A DNA stretch of 62,094 nucleotides, taken from NCBI GenBank assembly GCA_003222675.1, contig QHWT01000067.1:1-62094 (forward strand), given 5' to 3'. This DNA is from Acidobacteriota bacterium. Its GTDB lineage: Bacteria > Acidobacteriota > Vicinamibacteria > Vicinamibacterales > 2-12-FULL-66-21. Below the pieces are notes generated by a model. The model saw nothing but the letters and a program-made list of their open reading frames with translations, was not told the DNA's origin and ran no database searches. Of this stretch, positions 19,147 to 28,128 are shown piece after piece (position 1 is the first letter of the stretch; every line of letters starts with the position of its first letter). Both the position numbers and the translations under genes were made by a program.

Positions 19147-21882
19147 CTAGAAACTCCAGCGTCCGCCGATTCGGACCTGCCGCGGCACTTGCAGCGCGCC
19201 GGGCGTTTCAAATGGCAATGTAACCGTGCCGGTGGTCGTCGTAACGTCGGTGCCGGGCACGCGAGTCAGGACGTTGGTAATGCCGCCGCGGTTGAACACG
19301 TTCTCGATATCCGCGTAGACGCCGATGCGGTTCGAGCCTGTGAGCGGGAACGTCTTCTCCAGGCGCAGGTCCAGCTGCAACTCTCTTGGCAGACGCCGTG
19401 ACCCGCGCGGCTCGAGCAGCGGCCGCCGATAGCTTGACGCTGCGTTAAGTTGCGAATTCGTATACTGCTGAAACGGCGTGTAATTCCGTCCGCTCGCGGC
19501 GAACAGGTATGCGTTCAGAGCAGTCTCGATGATCGGGATCTGATATCCGCCGAGCACCTTGAACTCGTGTCGCCGGTCGTTCGTGAGGTTGCCCTCTGTG
19601 TTCACGAGCGCGAGCGTCGGCGTCTCGAACTGCCGCGTCGCAACCTGGGCGCCGGAGGTGTTGTCCACGTTTCCGGTCGCCTTCGACAGCACGTAGGAAA
19701 CCTGCGATTGCCACCGGTGCGTGAGCCGCTTGTTCATCACGACGATCAGCGCGCGATAACGACGGAACGGATCGACGGTTCCGATCACGTTGCCGTTCGT
19801 GTCACGGTACTGGAATCCGTCGACGTTTCTAATCACGAAATTCGAATTGGACGCGGACCGATTCGCCCAGCGGTAGGCCGTGATCGTCGGCACTCCTGCG
19901 AGACCGGTCGAGAGTACGACCGGCGTCCATCGTGCGTCCGGCGCCACCGAATTGACAAAGTTCTTGTTATCGCGCCAGACACCGGTCACCGACAGCCGCA
20001 TGACGCCGGTCAATGCCCGCTCAAATCCCAGCGTCCCTTCGTCCACGCGAGGATGCTTGATGTCGTCGGCGACCTTATAGAGGACTGCCGGTGTCAGCAC
20101 CGAGAGTACCGGTCCGACGGTGCCATCGGGGTTTACCGAGTACTGGACGAAGTCCTGCAAGCCAGGCACGCCACGCGTGAACAGCTGCGTCTGCGCGCCT
20201 TCGTAATACCAGCCGTACGATCCCTTTGCAACAGAACGGTTGTCGCCCGTGATGTTCCAGGCGAATCCAAGCCGCGGCGCCCAATTACTGCTGCTGTACA
20301 CCTTGCCGACGCTTGGCGACCCGTCACCGAAGCCCTGCAGCATGTCGCCGCGGACGCCCACATTCGCGGTCAGCCGCGATGTCAGATGCCAGGCGTCCTG
20401 AGCGAAGAGCGATTCACGTGTGTTGTGCGCTGAGATGTCGTATCCATAGCTGTACGCGTAGTACGGCGCGCCGCCATAGTCGTAGAACGTGAACCCGTTG
20501 TTATAGCCGTAGCGGTCGCGCGTGCGGCTGCGCTCGAACTCCGCGCCGAACTTCAGCTCGTGACGCCCGAACATATCGGCATAGTGCGTGACCGATCCGT
20601 TCACCTGGTGGCGCCCGCGGTCGGCGTAATAGAACCAGCCTTGCGACCCGGTCACGAGGCCTTTTTCATCGGTGTGCGCGGACGCCTTCGATTCGGGATT
20701 CAGATCGTAGAATCCCCACCAGCCGGTGTATTTCACCTCGGCGAACGTGTTCGAGTTGAACAGGTGGCGGAACTGGGTGAGCCACACGTATTCGGGCGCG
20801 TCTTCCCGATTCGTCAACGTGTCGTTCGCGATGAGCGCAGAGACGCCGGCACGCCCGATGATGTTGTAGGCGTCATACTGAATATGGCCAGTGAAGTTGT
20901 TGTTCGGGTTCGGCTGCCACGTCAGCTTGAAATTGAGCCGAGGGCTGACTTCGTGGCGCTTCGTCACGCCGCCTGCCGGGTCGGTTTCCAGCAGGAAACG
21001 CTGCGCGCTCGCGAAGAAGAACAGCTTGTTTTCCTTCAGCGGCCCGCCGAACTGCGTCGTAATGTCCGCGTACTTCTTGGTTCGCGCGGGATCTGCCAGG
21101 TTCGGGTTTTTGGCCGCGATATCCTTAGACACGTTGGTCGTTCCCAGGCTCTCGGTGGTGCCGAAGAAATCGAACAGCCCGGAAAAGCGGTTGCCGCCTG
21201 ATTTCGTGACGGTGTTGATGACCGCACCCGTGAAGCCGCCGTATTCCGCTGGCGCTCCGAGACCCTGCGTCTGGACCTCTTCCACCATGTTGTAGTTGTA
21301 GAACGTCCACGCGGTCCCGCCTGACGGATCTCGTGTGTCGACGCCGTCGATAAGCAGCGAGTTCGCCGAGCTGCTTTCGCCGCCATATGCCGAGCTGTTG
21401 TTCACGCCGGGCATGTAGTTGAGCACGTTGATCGCGGTGCGTGTGATCGGCGCGCTGAACAGCAGCGACTGCGAGATCGTGTTCTCCGTCGCGCTGCTCT
21501 TGACGTCAACGACTGGTGATTCGCCTGTGACCGTCACATTCTCCGACAGGCCGCCGACCTTCAACGACAGATCAATCGTCAGTTCGCGTCCTGGAGAGAT
21601 CTGGAGGTTCTGCTGGCCGGCCTTCTGAAAGCCGGAGAGTTCTGCTGTGATCGCGTACGTGCCGACTTCCAGCGCCGGGAACCGGTACGCGCCGGTCGTA
21701 TCGGAGACCTGCGTCTGCGTGCCCTGCTTGCCGGTGAGCGTCACGGTGACGCCCGGCAGTACCGCCCCCTGCTCGTCTTTGATCGTGCCGGTGATTAATC
21801 CGGTCATGGTCTGCGCCAGGGCTGGCGCCGCGACCAGTGCCGCGAGCAGCAGCACCGCGGCCGTCCTGAACAATCTGTCCAT
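19147..21882 (-). CDS. Oar-like TonB-dependent receptor
   Basis: The 911-residue receptor has a signal peptide (about 1-24, ending APALAQ), a carboxypeptidase-regulatory-like domain (about 25-110; GTIKDEQGAVLPGVTV), a plug (about 125-240; NVTVTGESPVVDV, LLIDGVDTRDPSG) and a barrel ending RIGGRWSF. An in-frame ATG at 21891 is only one base after the AGGAGG motif, too close to be used, so I chose ATG 21882 with a 10-base spacing. The upstream small exported protein ends 21 bases before this start, so the two are probably co-transcribed. Confidence 0.9.
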   Translation of the reverse strand: MDRLFRTAAVLLLAALVAAPALAQTMTGLITGTIKDEQGAVLPGVTVTLTGKQGTQTQVSDTTGAYRFPALEVGTYAITAELSGFQKAGQQNLQISPGRELTIDLSLKVGGLSENVTVTGESPVVDVKSSATENTISQSLLFSAPITRTAINVLNYMPGVNNSSAYGGESSSANSLLIDGVDTRDPSGGTAWTFYNYNMVEEVQTQGLGAPAEYGGFTGAVINTVTKSGGNRFSGLFDFFGTTESLGTTNVSKDIAAKNPNLADPARTKKYADITTQFGGPLKENKLFFFASAQRFLLETDPAGGVTKRHEVSPRLNFKLTWQPNPNNNFTGHIQYDAYNIIGRAGVSALIANDTLTNREDAPEYVWLTQFRHLFNSNTFAEVKYTGWWGFYDLNPESKASAHTDEKGLVTGSQGWFYYADRGRHQVNGSVTHYADMFGRHELKFGAEFERSRTRDRYGYNNGFTFYDYGGAPYYAYSYGYDISAHNTRESLFAQDAWHLTSRLTANVGVRGDMLQGFGDGSPSVGKVYSSSNWAPRLGFAWNITGDNRSVAKGSYGWYYEGAQTQLFTRGVPGLQDFVQYSVNPDGTVGPVLSVLTPAVLYKVADDIKHPRVDEGTLGFERALTGVMRLSVTGVWRDNKNFVNSVAPDARWTPVVLSTGLAGVPTITAYRWANRSASNSNFVIRNVDGFQYRDTNGNVIGTVDPFRRYRALIVVMNKRLTHRWQSQVSYVLSKATGNVDNTSGAQVATRQFETPTLALVNTEGNLTNDRRHEFKVLGGYQIPIIETALNAYLFAASGRNYTPFQQYTNSQLNAASSYRRPLLEPRGSRRLPRELQLDLRLEKTFPLTGSNRIGVYADIENVFNRGGITNVLTRVPGTDVTTTTGTVTLPFETPGALQVPRQVRIGGRWSF

Positions 21883-21903
21883 GTGTGCCATTCCTCCTCA
21901 GAG

Positions 21904-22230
21904 CTAACGGATCGGAGACTTCACGGGCTTGCGATCGTGATTGATGGACCAGATCGTGAACCCGGTGCCGACGCCCATCAGAACGAGCGTGATCGCGCCG
22001 CGCTTGCTGCGGAAAAACGATCCGGTCGAGGCGCCCGGCTGATCCTGCGCGGAGCCCGGTGCTGCGCTCGCACGGCCGAGCAGTTGTTGACTCGCGGGCG
22101 ACAAGCGAGTGAGCTTCGTGGCTTGTTTTGTGCTGTCCTTCTCGGCCGCCGCACAGGGCACGACGGCAGCGCCGAGACCCAGCGTTATGCTGAGCGCCCA
22201 GGCTGCACTTCGCGTCAAGAACTCTCTCAC
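21904..22230 (-). CDS. Small exported protein, unknown, paired with the TonB receptor
   Basis: The protein has 108 residues. An N-terminal signal peptide (about 1-28; LTRSAAWALSITLGLGAAVV ends before CAAAE) is followed by a polar Ser/Gln/Ala-rich middle and one hydrophobic helix near the C-terminus (about 80-97; GAITLVLMGVGTGFTIWSI) with a basic end. GTG 22230 has AGGAGG six bases upstream. It is the first gene of the operon and directly precedes the TonB receptor, so it may be an accessory periplasmic or membrane protein of that system. No family recognised. Confidence 0.7.
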   Translation of the reverse strand: MREFLTRSAAWALSITLGLGAAVVPCAAAEKDSTKQATKLTRLSPASQQLLGRASAAPGSAQDQPGASTGSFFRSKRGAITLVLMGVGTGFTIWSINHDRKPVKSPIR

Positions 22231-22311
22231 GTAAGACCTCCTCTTTGGCGGTAACCGACTCGGACGAGCAAGCGGAATGCCGGCTGAGCGCTCTGCCGCC
22301 AATCGGCGTAA

Positions 22312-22340
22312 GTTCTAATGCTAAAATAGTTAACCGTCAA
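22312..22340 (-). promoter_or_regulatory. Promoter for the small exported protein-TonB receptor operon
   Basis: On the minus strand TTGACG (22335-22340), 17 bp, and TAGAAC (22312-22317). It overlaps the divergent promoter of the sulfatase-fold gene, so regulation of the two units may be linked. Confidence 0.5.
22319..22327 (+). promoter_or_regulatory. Extended -10 promoter for the sulfatase-fold gene
   Basis: TGC-TAAAAT (TG at 22319-22320, hexamer 22322-22327) lies 77 bases before GTG 22405. It overlaps the divergent promoter on the other strand. Confidence 0.5.
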
Positions 22341-22404
22341 GCTCGGACCGCGCTCGGCCCCGTGGATCCCGAACTTCAGACCACCGAATCCAACACGTTG
22401 AATC

Positions 22405-24801
22405 GTGGTGAAGCCCTCCGTTGCACCTGCCAGGCGACTCATCCCAGCGAAGGCGCTGCTCGTCCTGATTGCGCTGCTGTTCGTCACAGGCGCGGCGATG
22501 GGGGCCTACCGCCTCTGGCCGCGCCACGTTCGGTCGGAAGGCGCCGATTTCGGGAGGCTGCCGCGCGGTGTCAAGCGTGACGCGCTGAACCTCGTCGTCA
22601 TCACGCTCGATACGACGCGCGCAGATCGCATCGGCGCTTATGGCCGTGCGAATGCCGGTACCCCGCATCTCGATGCGCTCGCGGCTGACGGCGTGGTCTT
22701 CGATCACGCGAGCACGGCGGCGCCAATCACGCTGCCAGCGCATTCATCGCTCTTCACTGGCCGGTTCCCGCCGCAGCACGGCGTGCGCGACAACGGCGGC
22801 TACTTTCTCAACGACAACGAGCGGACGCTTGCTGAAGTTCTCAAGGCACGCGGCTACGCGACCGGCGGTTTCATCGCGGCGTACGTGCTCGATTCGAAGT
22901 GGGGTATCGCGCAGGGCTTCGATACGTACTTCGATGACTTCGATCTCTCGAAGTACAAGGTGTTTTCGATGGGCGCGATCCAGCGTCCGGGCAACGAGGT
23001 CGTGGATCACGCGCTGCCGTGGATCGATCAGCATCGCGCGTCGCCGTTCTTTGCCTGGGTGCACCTCTATGATGCGCACGCGCCCTATGCGCCGCCCGAG
23101 CCGTTCAAAGGTGAGTTTCGGAACGATCCTTACCAGGGCGAGATTTCATTTGCCGACGCGCAGGTCGGCCGCGTCGTGCAGTTCCTGCGCGACCGCGATC
23201 TGTTCGATCGCACGGTAATCATCGTCGTCGGCGATCACGGAGAGAGCCTGAACGATCACGGCGAACAGGGGCACGGATTCTTCATCTACGAGAGCGTCGT
23301 GCACGTGCCGATGATCGTTCGTGCGCCGTTCTCCGCCATGCAGCATCGGCGCGTGACGGACTCGGTGCGCTCGGTGGACGTGATGCCCACCGCGCTCGAC
23401 CTTCTCGGCATTCCGGAGCCGGCCGGTGTGACGATCGACGGACAGAGCATCGCGTCGTTGATGACCGGGTCACGGACCGATATGGGCCTCGAGGCCTACG
23501 CCGAGGCCGTCTATCCGCTGCACCATTTCGGCTGGAGCGATCTGCGCGCGCTGCGGCTGGGACGCTACAAGCTGATTGCCGCGCCGCGTCCGGAACTCTA
23601 CGACCTGCAGGACGATCCGACAGAGGAGAAGAACGTCTTCGCCGATCGCAAGGCGCTCGGCGGCAGGATGCTCGGCCGTCTCGCGGAGCTCGAGGCCCAT
23701 TTCAAGAGCTCAGGGCAGTCGAAGAGCGAAGCGGTGGAGGTCGATCCCGACGCAAAGGCGCGGCTCGCGGCGCTCGGCTACGTGGGCTCGTTCGTGGCCA
23801 GCGTGAGCGATGACGCGTCACAGGCGGGGCTGGCGGATCCGAAGGACAAGGTACGCCTCTTCAACAAAATCACGCAGGCGCGCGAGCTCGGGCGAGACGA
23901 AAACGAACTCGCGGCCGCGATGGGCATGCTCGACGAGGTGCTGAAAGAGGACCCAAAGGTGATCGACGCGTGGTTCATGCTCGGCAACATCTCGGCGCGT
24001 CGGGGACGTCATGAGGATGCCGTTGGCTACTTCAAACGGGCGCTCGCGTTGAAAGCCGATGATGAAGAAGCCGTTGTCAACCTCGCGCACGCGTATCGCA
24101 AGCTCGGTCGCGATGATGACGCGCTCGTCGGGTTCCGGCGGTTTCTCGAGCTCGATCCGAAGAACGCGCAGGTGCATTACGAGATTGCGCAGATTCTGCT
24201 CGACCGCGGCGACAACCGCGCAGCCGCCGAGGAGCTGCGCCAGGCGCTCGCGGTCGAGCCCAAGATGGCCGCCGCGCGCAACGCGCTCGGCGTCGTTGCA
24301 ATCAATGAAGGTGATCTCGTACGCGCTGACGCCGAGATCCGCCAGGCGCTCGCGCAGAAGGCGGACGTGCGGCTGGCGCATTACAACCTCGCGCTGCTCG
24401 CCGAGAAGCGCGGCGACGTGGCCGCCGCCGAGCAGGAATATCAGCGCGAGGTGGAGCTTCACCCGAGCAACTACAAAGCGGCGTTCAATCTCGGCAAGTT
24501 GTACGAAGTGGCCCGGCGTCCCGCTGAGCAGGAAGCCGCGTTTCGGAAAGCGATCGAGGGCAACCCTGAGTTCGGCGAAGGTTATTTTTACCTCGCCAAG
24601 CTCTACCTCGATCAGGGCCGGCGATTCGACGAAGCGGTCACGCTTGCGCGCAAAGGCCTCGAGGTTGCGCCGAAGTCGGAGTACGCGCCGCTTGGACATT
24701 ACGTGCTCGCCGACCTCTACAGTCGCCTGGGACGCCGCGCCGACGCGGCGGCTGAAGCAGAGCGAGGCCGAGCGCTGGAAGCACGGAGTGCGTCGCGATG
24801 A
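22405..24801 (+). CDS. Sulfatase-fold hydrolase/transferase fused to TPR repeats
   Basis: The 798-residue protein has an N-terminal membrane anchor (about 14-34), an alkaline-phosphatase/sulfatase superfamily domain (about 60-430) and TPR repeats (about 455-795). Metal ligands are recognisable: D69 in VVITLDTTRADR and VVGDHGES. The position of the sulfatase nucleophile motif C/S-x-P-x-R reads T109-L-P-A-H113, so no formylglycine can form. A Thr nucleophile, as in phosphoethanolamine or phosphoglycerol transferases, is more likely. It probably acts on the periplasmic side. Start GTG 22405, with a second GTG 3 bases later. Confidence 0.82.
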   Translation: MVKPSVAPARRLIPAKALLVLIALLFVTGAAMGAYRLWPRHVRSEGADFGRLPRGVKRDALNLVVITLDTTRADRIGAYGRANAGTPHLDALAADGVVFDHASTAAPITLPAHSSLFTGRFPPQHGVRDNGGYFLNDNERTLAEVLKARGYATGGFIAAYVLDSKWGIAQGFDTYFDDFDLSKYKVFSMGAIQRPGNEVVDHALPWIDQHRASPFFAWVHLYDAHAPYAPPEPFKGEFRNDPYQGEISFADAQVGRVVQFLRDRDLFDRTVIIVVGDHGESLNDHGEQGHGFFIYESVVHVPMIVRAPFSAMQHRRVTDSVRSVDVMPTALDLLGIPEPAGVTIDGQSIASLMTGSRTDMGLEAYAEAVYPLHHFGWSDLRALRLGRYKLIAAPRPELYDLQDDPTEEKNVFADRKALGGRMLGRLAELEAHFKSSGQSKSEAVEVDPDAKARLAALGYVGSFVASVSDDASQAGLADPKDKVRLFNKITQARELGRDENELAAAMGMLDEVLKEDPKVIDAWFMLGNISARRGRHEDAVGYFKRALALKADDEEAVVNLAHAYRKLGRDDDALVGFRRFLELDPKNAQVHYEIAQILLDRGDNRAAAEELRQALAVEPKMAAARNALGVVAINEGDLVRADAEIRQALAQKADVRLAHYNLALLAEKRGDVAAAEQEYQREVELHPSNYKAAFNLGKLYEVARRPAEQEAAFRKAIEGNPEFGEGYFYLAKLYLDQGRRFDEAVTLARKGLEVAPKSEYAPLGHYVLADLYSRLGRRADAAAEAERGRALEARSASR

Positions 24802-24870
24802 CGCCTTGGACCTTTGCAGAAGATCAGCGGAGGAGATTTTCCATCTTTACGTCCTCCTGAATGCCTGATC

Positions 24871-24879
24871 TGTTACACT
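24871..24879 (+). promoter_or_regulatory. Extended -10 promoter, predicted leaderless glgA mRNA
   Basis: TGT-TACACT (TG 24871-24872, hexamer 24874-24879) ends 8 bases before GTG 24888. There is no Shine-Dalgarno site between the box and the start. Confidence 0.5.
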
Positions 24880-24887
24880 GAGGGATT

Positions 24888-26639
24888 GTGCCAGCTACAA
24901 AAAAGCCTTCTCCAGAACCGCAGACCCTTCACATCTTCATGGTGACGCCCGAGGCGCGTCCGTTCAAGACGACCGGCGGCCTCGCGGACGTCGCCGGCGC
25001 GCTGCCGCACGCGCTCGCGCGCATGGGACATCGCGTCACGCTCGTCATGCCGCGCTATCGCGGCGTGGACGTCGCCGACGCGTCGTCGCAGTCCGCAAAC
25101 GTGCCGTTCGGACCGAATCTCTATCCCGTCACGTTCCACGTCGGAACTCCTGAGTCGCGAGCCGCGACTCCTGAGGCGCGCGGGGCGACTCGCGCGGCGA
25201 AGGTCACGACCGCCGCGTCCGGGGGCTCGACTACCCGGTCGCGCGTCGCGAGTGCGCCAGTGAAAGCTGCCACCCGCGTGAGTGCGGCGGCAAAGGCGCC
25301 CGCGCGCGCGTCGAAATCAGCGCCTGCCGGAAGTGTGACCCACGTGTTCATAGACGCGCCCGATCTCTTCGATCGCGACGGCCTGTATGGCGATGCGGCC
25401 GGAGAATACACGGACAACGCATTCCGCTTTGCCGTGCTATCGCGTGGCGCGCTCGAGTACGCGCGCCTCACGGGCGATCGTCCATCGGTGATCCACGCGC
25501 ACGATTGGCAGTCAGGGCTCGTGCCGCTGTACTTGCGCACCGTGCTCGCCGACGATCCCGTCCTCGGCGGCGTACCCTCCGTGTTCACGATCCACAACGT
25601 CGCGTTCCAGGGGTTGTTTTCACCGGACGTGCTGCGGTGGATCGATATCTCGCCGGACCTCTACGGTGCGAATGGCCTCGAGTTCTACGGCCGCGCGAGC
25701 CTGCTAAAGGCGGGCACGCTTTTCAGCGACAAAGTGACGACGGTCAGTCCGACGTATGCGCGCGAGTTGCTCAGCCCGGGCTACGCGTTCGCATTTGATT
25801 TCGAGGGCATACTTGCCAGTCGCGCGGCCGATTTCAGCGGAATTCTCAACGGCATCGATACAGACGCGTGGGATCCGGCGCGCGACAGATATGTGCCGGA
25901 GCCGTTCAACGCCGGGTCGCCGGCGGCAAAGATTGAAGCCAAGCGCGCGCTGCTGAAGGTCGCGGGCTTGCCATCCGATTCCACCGCGCTGAAGCGGCCG
26001 ACGATCGGGCTGCTCTCGCGGTTGACCTATCAGAAAGGATTCGACCTGCTGAGCGCCGCGGCGGACTCGCTCATGAAGCTCGACGCCACCTGGGTCCTGC
26101 TCGGCGACGGGGATCGGCACTACGAGGAGTTCTGGACGAGCCTGGCGCAGAAGCACCCGGACCGTGTCGCGACGCGCCTCGGCTTCGATGAGCACCTTGC
26201 TCATCTCATCCACGCTGGATCCGACCTGTTTCTCATGCCGTCCCGGTACGAACCATGCGGGTTGAACCAGATGTATGCAATGCGCTACGGCACGCTTCCC
26301 GTCGTCCGCGCGACGGGAGGGCTCGAGGATACCGTTCAGGATGCGGATGAAGCGGCTAAAGAGGCAACTGGCTTTCGTTTCCGCGACTTCACAGCCGATG
26401 CACTCGTCGGCGCCCTTCAACGCGCTCTCGACGCCTTCGGCGATAGTCGCCGATGGAAGAGCCTGCAGCGCAACGCCATGAAGCAGGACCATTCCTGGGA
26501 CGTTTCAGCCCGGGAGTATGTCAAAGTGTACAGAGGCACGGCAGAACCGAGAGGGAGACATGGCTTCCGAAAAAGTACAGACGCTGACCGACGGGAACTT
26601 CGAACAGACGATCAACGGCGGAAAAGTCGTACTCGTTGA
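24888..26639 (+). CDS. glgA: Glycogen synthase (ADP-glucose type, GT5)
   Basis: GlgA transfers glucose from ADP-glucose to the growing alpha-1,4-glucan in the cytosol. Family motifs are present: KTTGGLADV (27-35, ADP-Glc binding), VIHAHDWQS, PTIGLLSRLTYQKG and MPSRYEPCGLNQMYAMRYG. Two oddities are visible. Residues about 86-148 are a low-complexity Ala/Thr/Ser/Arg insertion before VFIDAPDLFDRDGLYG. The C-terminus continues about 35 residues beyond the usual end (REYVKVYR), and the stop codon lies 80 bases into trxA. GTG 24888 follows the -10 box at 24874. Confidence 0.92.
   Translation: MPATKKPSPEPQTLHIFMVTPEARPFKTTGGLADVAGALPHALARMGHRVTLVMPRYRGVDVADASSQSANVPFGPNLYPVTFHVGTPESRAATPEARGATRAAKVTTAASGGSTTRSRVASAPVKAATRVSAAAKAPARASKSAPAGSVTHVFIDAPDLFDRDGLYGDAAGEYTDNAFRFAVLSRGALEYARLTGDRPSVIHAHDWQSGLVPLYLRTVLADDPVLGGVPSVFTIHNVAFQGLFSPDVLRWIDISPDLYGANGLEFYGRASLLKAGTLFSDKVTTVSPTYARELLSPGYAFAFDFEGILASRAADFSGILNGIDTDAWDPARDRYVPEPFNAGSPAAKIEAKRALLKVAGLPSDSTALKRPTIGLLSRLTYQKGFDLLSAAADSLMKLDATWVLLGDGDRHYEEFWTSLAQKHPDRVATRLGFDEHLAHLIHAGSDLFLMPSRYEPCGLNQMYAMRYGTLPVVRATGGLEDTVQDADEAAKEATGFRFRDFTADALVGALQRALDAFGDSRRWKSLQRNAMKQDHSWDVSAREYVKVYRGTAEPRGRHGFRKSTDADRRELRTDDQRRKSRTR
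25146..25330. repeat. In-frame low-complexity insertion in glgA
   Basis: The insertion opens with the direct repeat actcctgagKcgcg (25146-25159 and 25167-25180) and a perfect palindrome, GAGTCGCG-agc-CGCGACTC (25152-25170). It continues as Ala/Thr/Ser/Arg codons and stays in frame. Confidence 0.6.
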
Positions 26640-26889
26640 TTTCTGGGCGGAATGGTGCGGCCCGTGCCGACGGCTGTCACCGACTGTGGACCAGCTCGCG
26701 ACGGATTACGACGGCAAGTTGGTCGTTGCGAAGATGAACGTCGACGAGAATCCATACACGCCGAATCGTTTCAGCGTGCGCGGCATCCCGACGCTCATGC
26801 TCTTCAAGGGCGGGCAGCTCGTCGACCAGTTCGTCGGCCTGACTGATAAGGATTCGTTGAAGAAGATCATCGACAAGCACGTGGCCTGA
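26560..26889 (+). CDS. trxA: Thioredoxin
   Basis: This is a canonical cytosolic thioredoxin of 109 residues with the active site W32-C33-G-P-C36 and the cis-proline motif RGIPTLMLF. ATG 26560 has GAGGGAG just upstream. It overlaps the 3' end of glgA by 80 bases, in another frame, so the two share a transcript. Its likely reductant, TrxB, is encoded next at 27042. Confidence 0.95.
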   Translation: MASEKVQTLTDGNFEQTINGGKVVLVDFWAEWCGPCRRLSPTVDQLATDYDGKLVVAKMNVDENPYTPNRFSVRGIPTLMLFKGGQLVDQFVGLTDKDSLKKIIDKHVA

Positions 26890-27035
26890 CGGTTGTCGGA
26901 GGCCGGAGGACGGATCACAGAGGACGGGTCACGGAGGTGAGTTCACAAAAGACGGTTCAGCGAGGATGGATCACAGCACGTGCATTTTCCGACCACCGAC
27001 CACCGATAACCGACCACCGACAACCCGGCCACCAA
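26889..27035. repeat. GGTTGTCGGAGG / ACCGACCACCGACAACC micro-repeat with inverted arms
   Basis: The left part has words such as ggttgtcggagg and ggacggatcacgg. The right part has accgaccaccgataac words ending in ccgacaacc, the reverse complement of the left word. The same family, in both orientations, is found at 48509-48583. Confidence 0.65.
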
Positions 27036-27041
27036 TGATGC

Positions 27042-28010
27042 ATGCCTGATAGAAACGTGATCATCATCGGGTCGGGCCCTGCGGGTCTCACTGCCGCGCT
27101 CTACACGGCGCGCGCGAACCTGAAGCCGCTCGTCATCGAGGGACTCGAGGCGGGCGGTCAGCTGATGCTCACGACCCTCGTGGAGAACTGGCCGGGGTAT
27201 CGCGACGGCATCATGGGTCCGGAGCTGATGGCGGAAATGCGCGCGCAGGCGGAGCGCTTCGGCGCCGAGATCGTTCGCGGACACGTGTCCGCCGTTGATT
27301 TGATGGCCCGGCCTCACACGGTCACCACATCGGAGGGCACGTTCTCTGCGCGATCGCTGGTGATTGCCACCGGCGCGTCAGCACGGCTTCTTGGTCTCGC
27401 TTCCGAACGGGTCCTCATCGGTCACGGGGTCTCGACGTGTGCGACCTGCGACGGATATTTCTTCCGCGGCAAACCGATCGCGGTCGTCGGCGGCGGCGAT
27501 TCAGCGATGGAAGAGGCGGTTTTCCTTACGCGGTTCGCGTCGCACGTGACGGTCGTCCACCGCCGCGATACGCTGCGCGCATCGAAGATCATGCAGGACA
27601 AGGCGTTTGCGAATCAGAAGATCTCGTTCGAATGGAACGCCGACGTGGAAGAGATCAAGGACACCGGCAAAGGCGAAGTGACATCGGTGGTGCTGCGAAA
27701 CAACGTCAGCCGCGAGCGCAAGGAGCTTCCCGTCGAGGGTGTGTTCGTCGCAATCGGGCACACGCCGAACACCGCGCTCTTCCACGGACAGTTGGAGATG
27801 GACGCCAACGGCTACATCGTGACCCAGTCGGGTTCACGAACGAGCATTCCCGGCGTCTTCGCGTGCGGCGACGTACAGGATCACGTGTATCGCCAGGCCG
27901 TCACCGCGGCCGGGTCGGGGTGCATGGCGGCGATTGACGCCGAGAAGTATCTCGAAGGGCTTCCGCAGCATCTCGGGGAAGCGACGTTGGAGAGTCGCGC
28001 AATCGGATAA
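27042..28010 (+). CDS. trxB: Thioredoxin reductase
   Basis: The NADPH-dependent flavoenzyme reduces TrxA. Of its 322 residues, [10 protein letters not shown] (7-16) binds FAD, the redox pair is C133-A-T-C136, [12 protein letters not shown] is the NADPH site and GVFACGDV is the second FAD motif. The ATG start at 27042 directly follows a micro-repeat and has no clear ribosome-binding site. It is convergent with mnmA; hairpins lie between them. Confidence 0.95.
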   Translation: MPDRNVIIIGSGPAGLTAALYTARANLKPLVIEGLEAGGQLMLTTLVENWPGYRDGIMGPELMAEMRAQAERFGAEIVRGHVSAVDLMARPHTVTTSEGTFSARSLVIATGASARLLGLASERVLIGHGVSTCATCDGYFFRGKPIAVVGGGDSAMEEAVFLTRFASHVTVVHRRDTLRASKIMQDKAFANQKISFEWNADVEEIKDTGKGEVTSVVLRNNVSRERKELPVEGVFVAIGHTPNTALFHGQLEMDANGYIVTQSGSRTSIPGVFACGDVQDHVYRQAVTAAGSGCMAAIDAEKYLEGLPQHLGEATLESRAIG

Positions 28011-28039
28011 TTTTGTGGGACGCGACATCATTTATTAGT

Positions 28040-28094
28040 GCGCGTGGGGCCCCATCCCCACGCGCTCGCGCTGGGCGCCGCCGCTTCGCGGCGG
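28040..28094. terminator. Tandem hairpins between convergent trxB and mnmA
   Basis: A perfect 10-bp stem, GCGCGTGGGG/CCCCACGCGC (28040-28065, 6-base loop), is followed by CCGCCGC-TTC-GCGGCGG (28078-28094). There is no T-run, so termination is possible but unproven; they may act as 3' stabilisers. Confidence 0.5.
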
Positions 28095-28128
28095 TTCACT
28101 CCGTCGCCTCGCGCGGGCCGCAGGCGCT

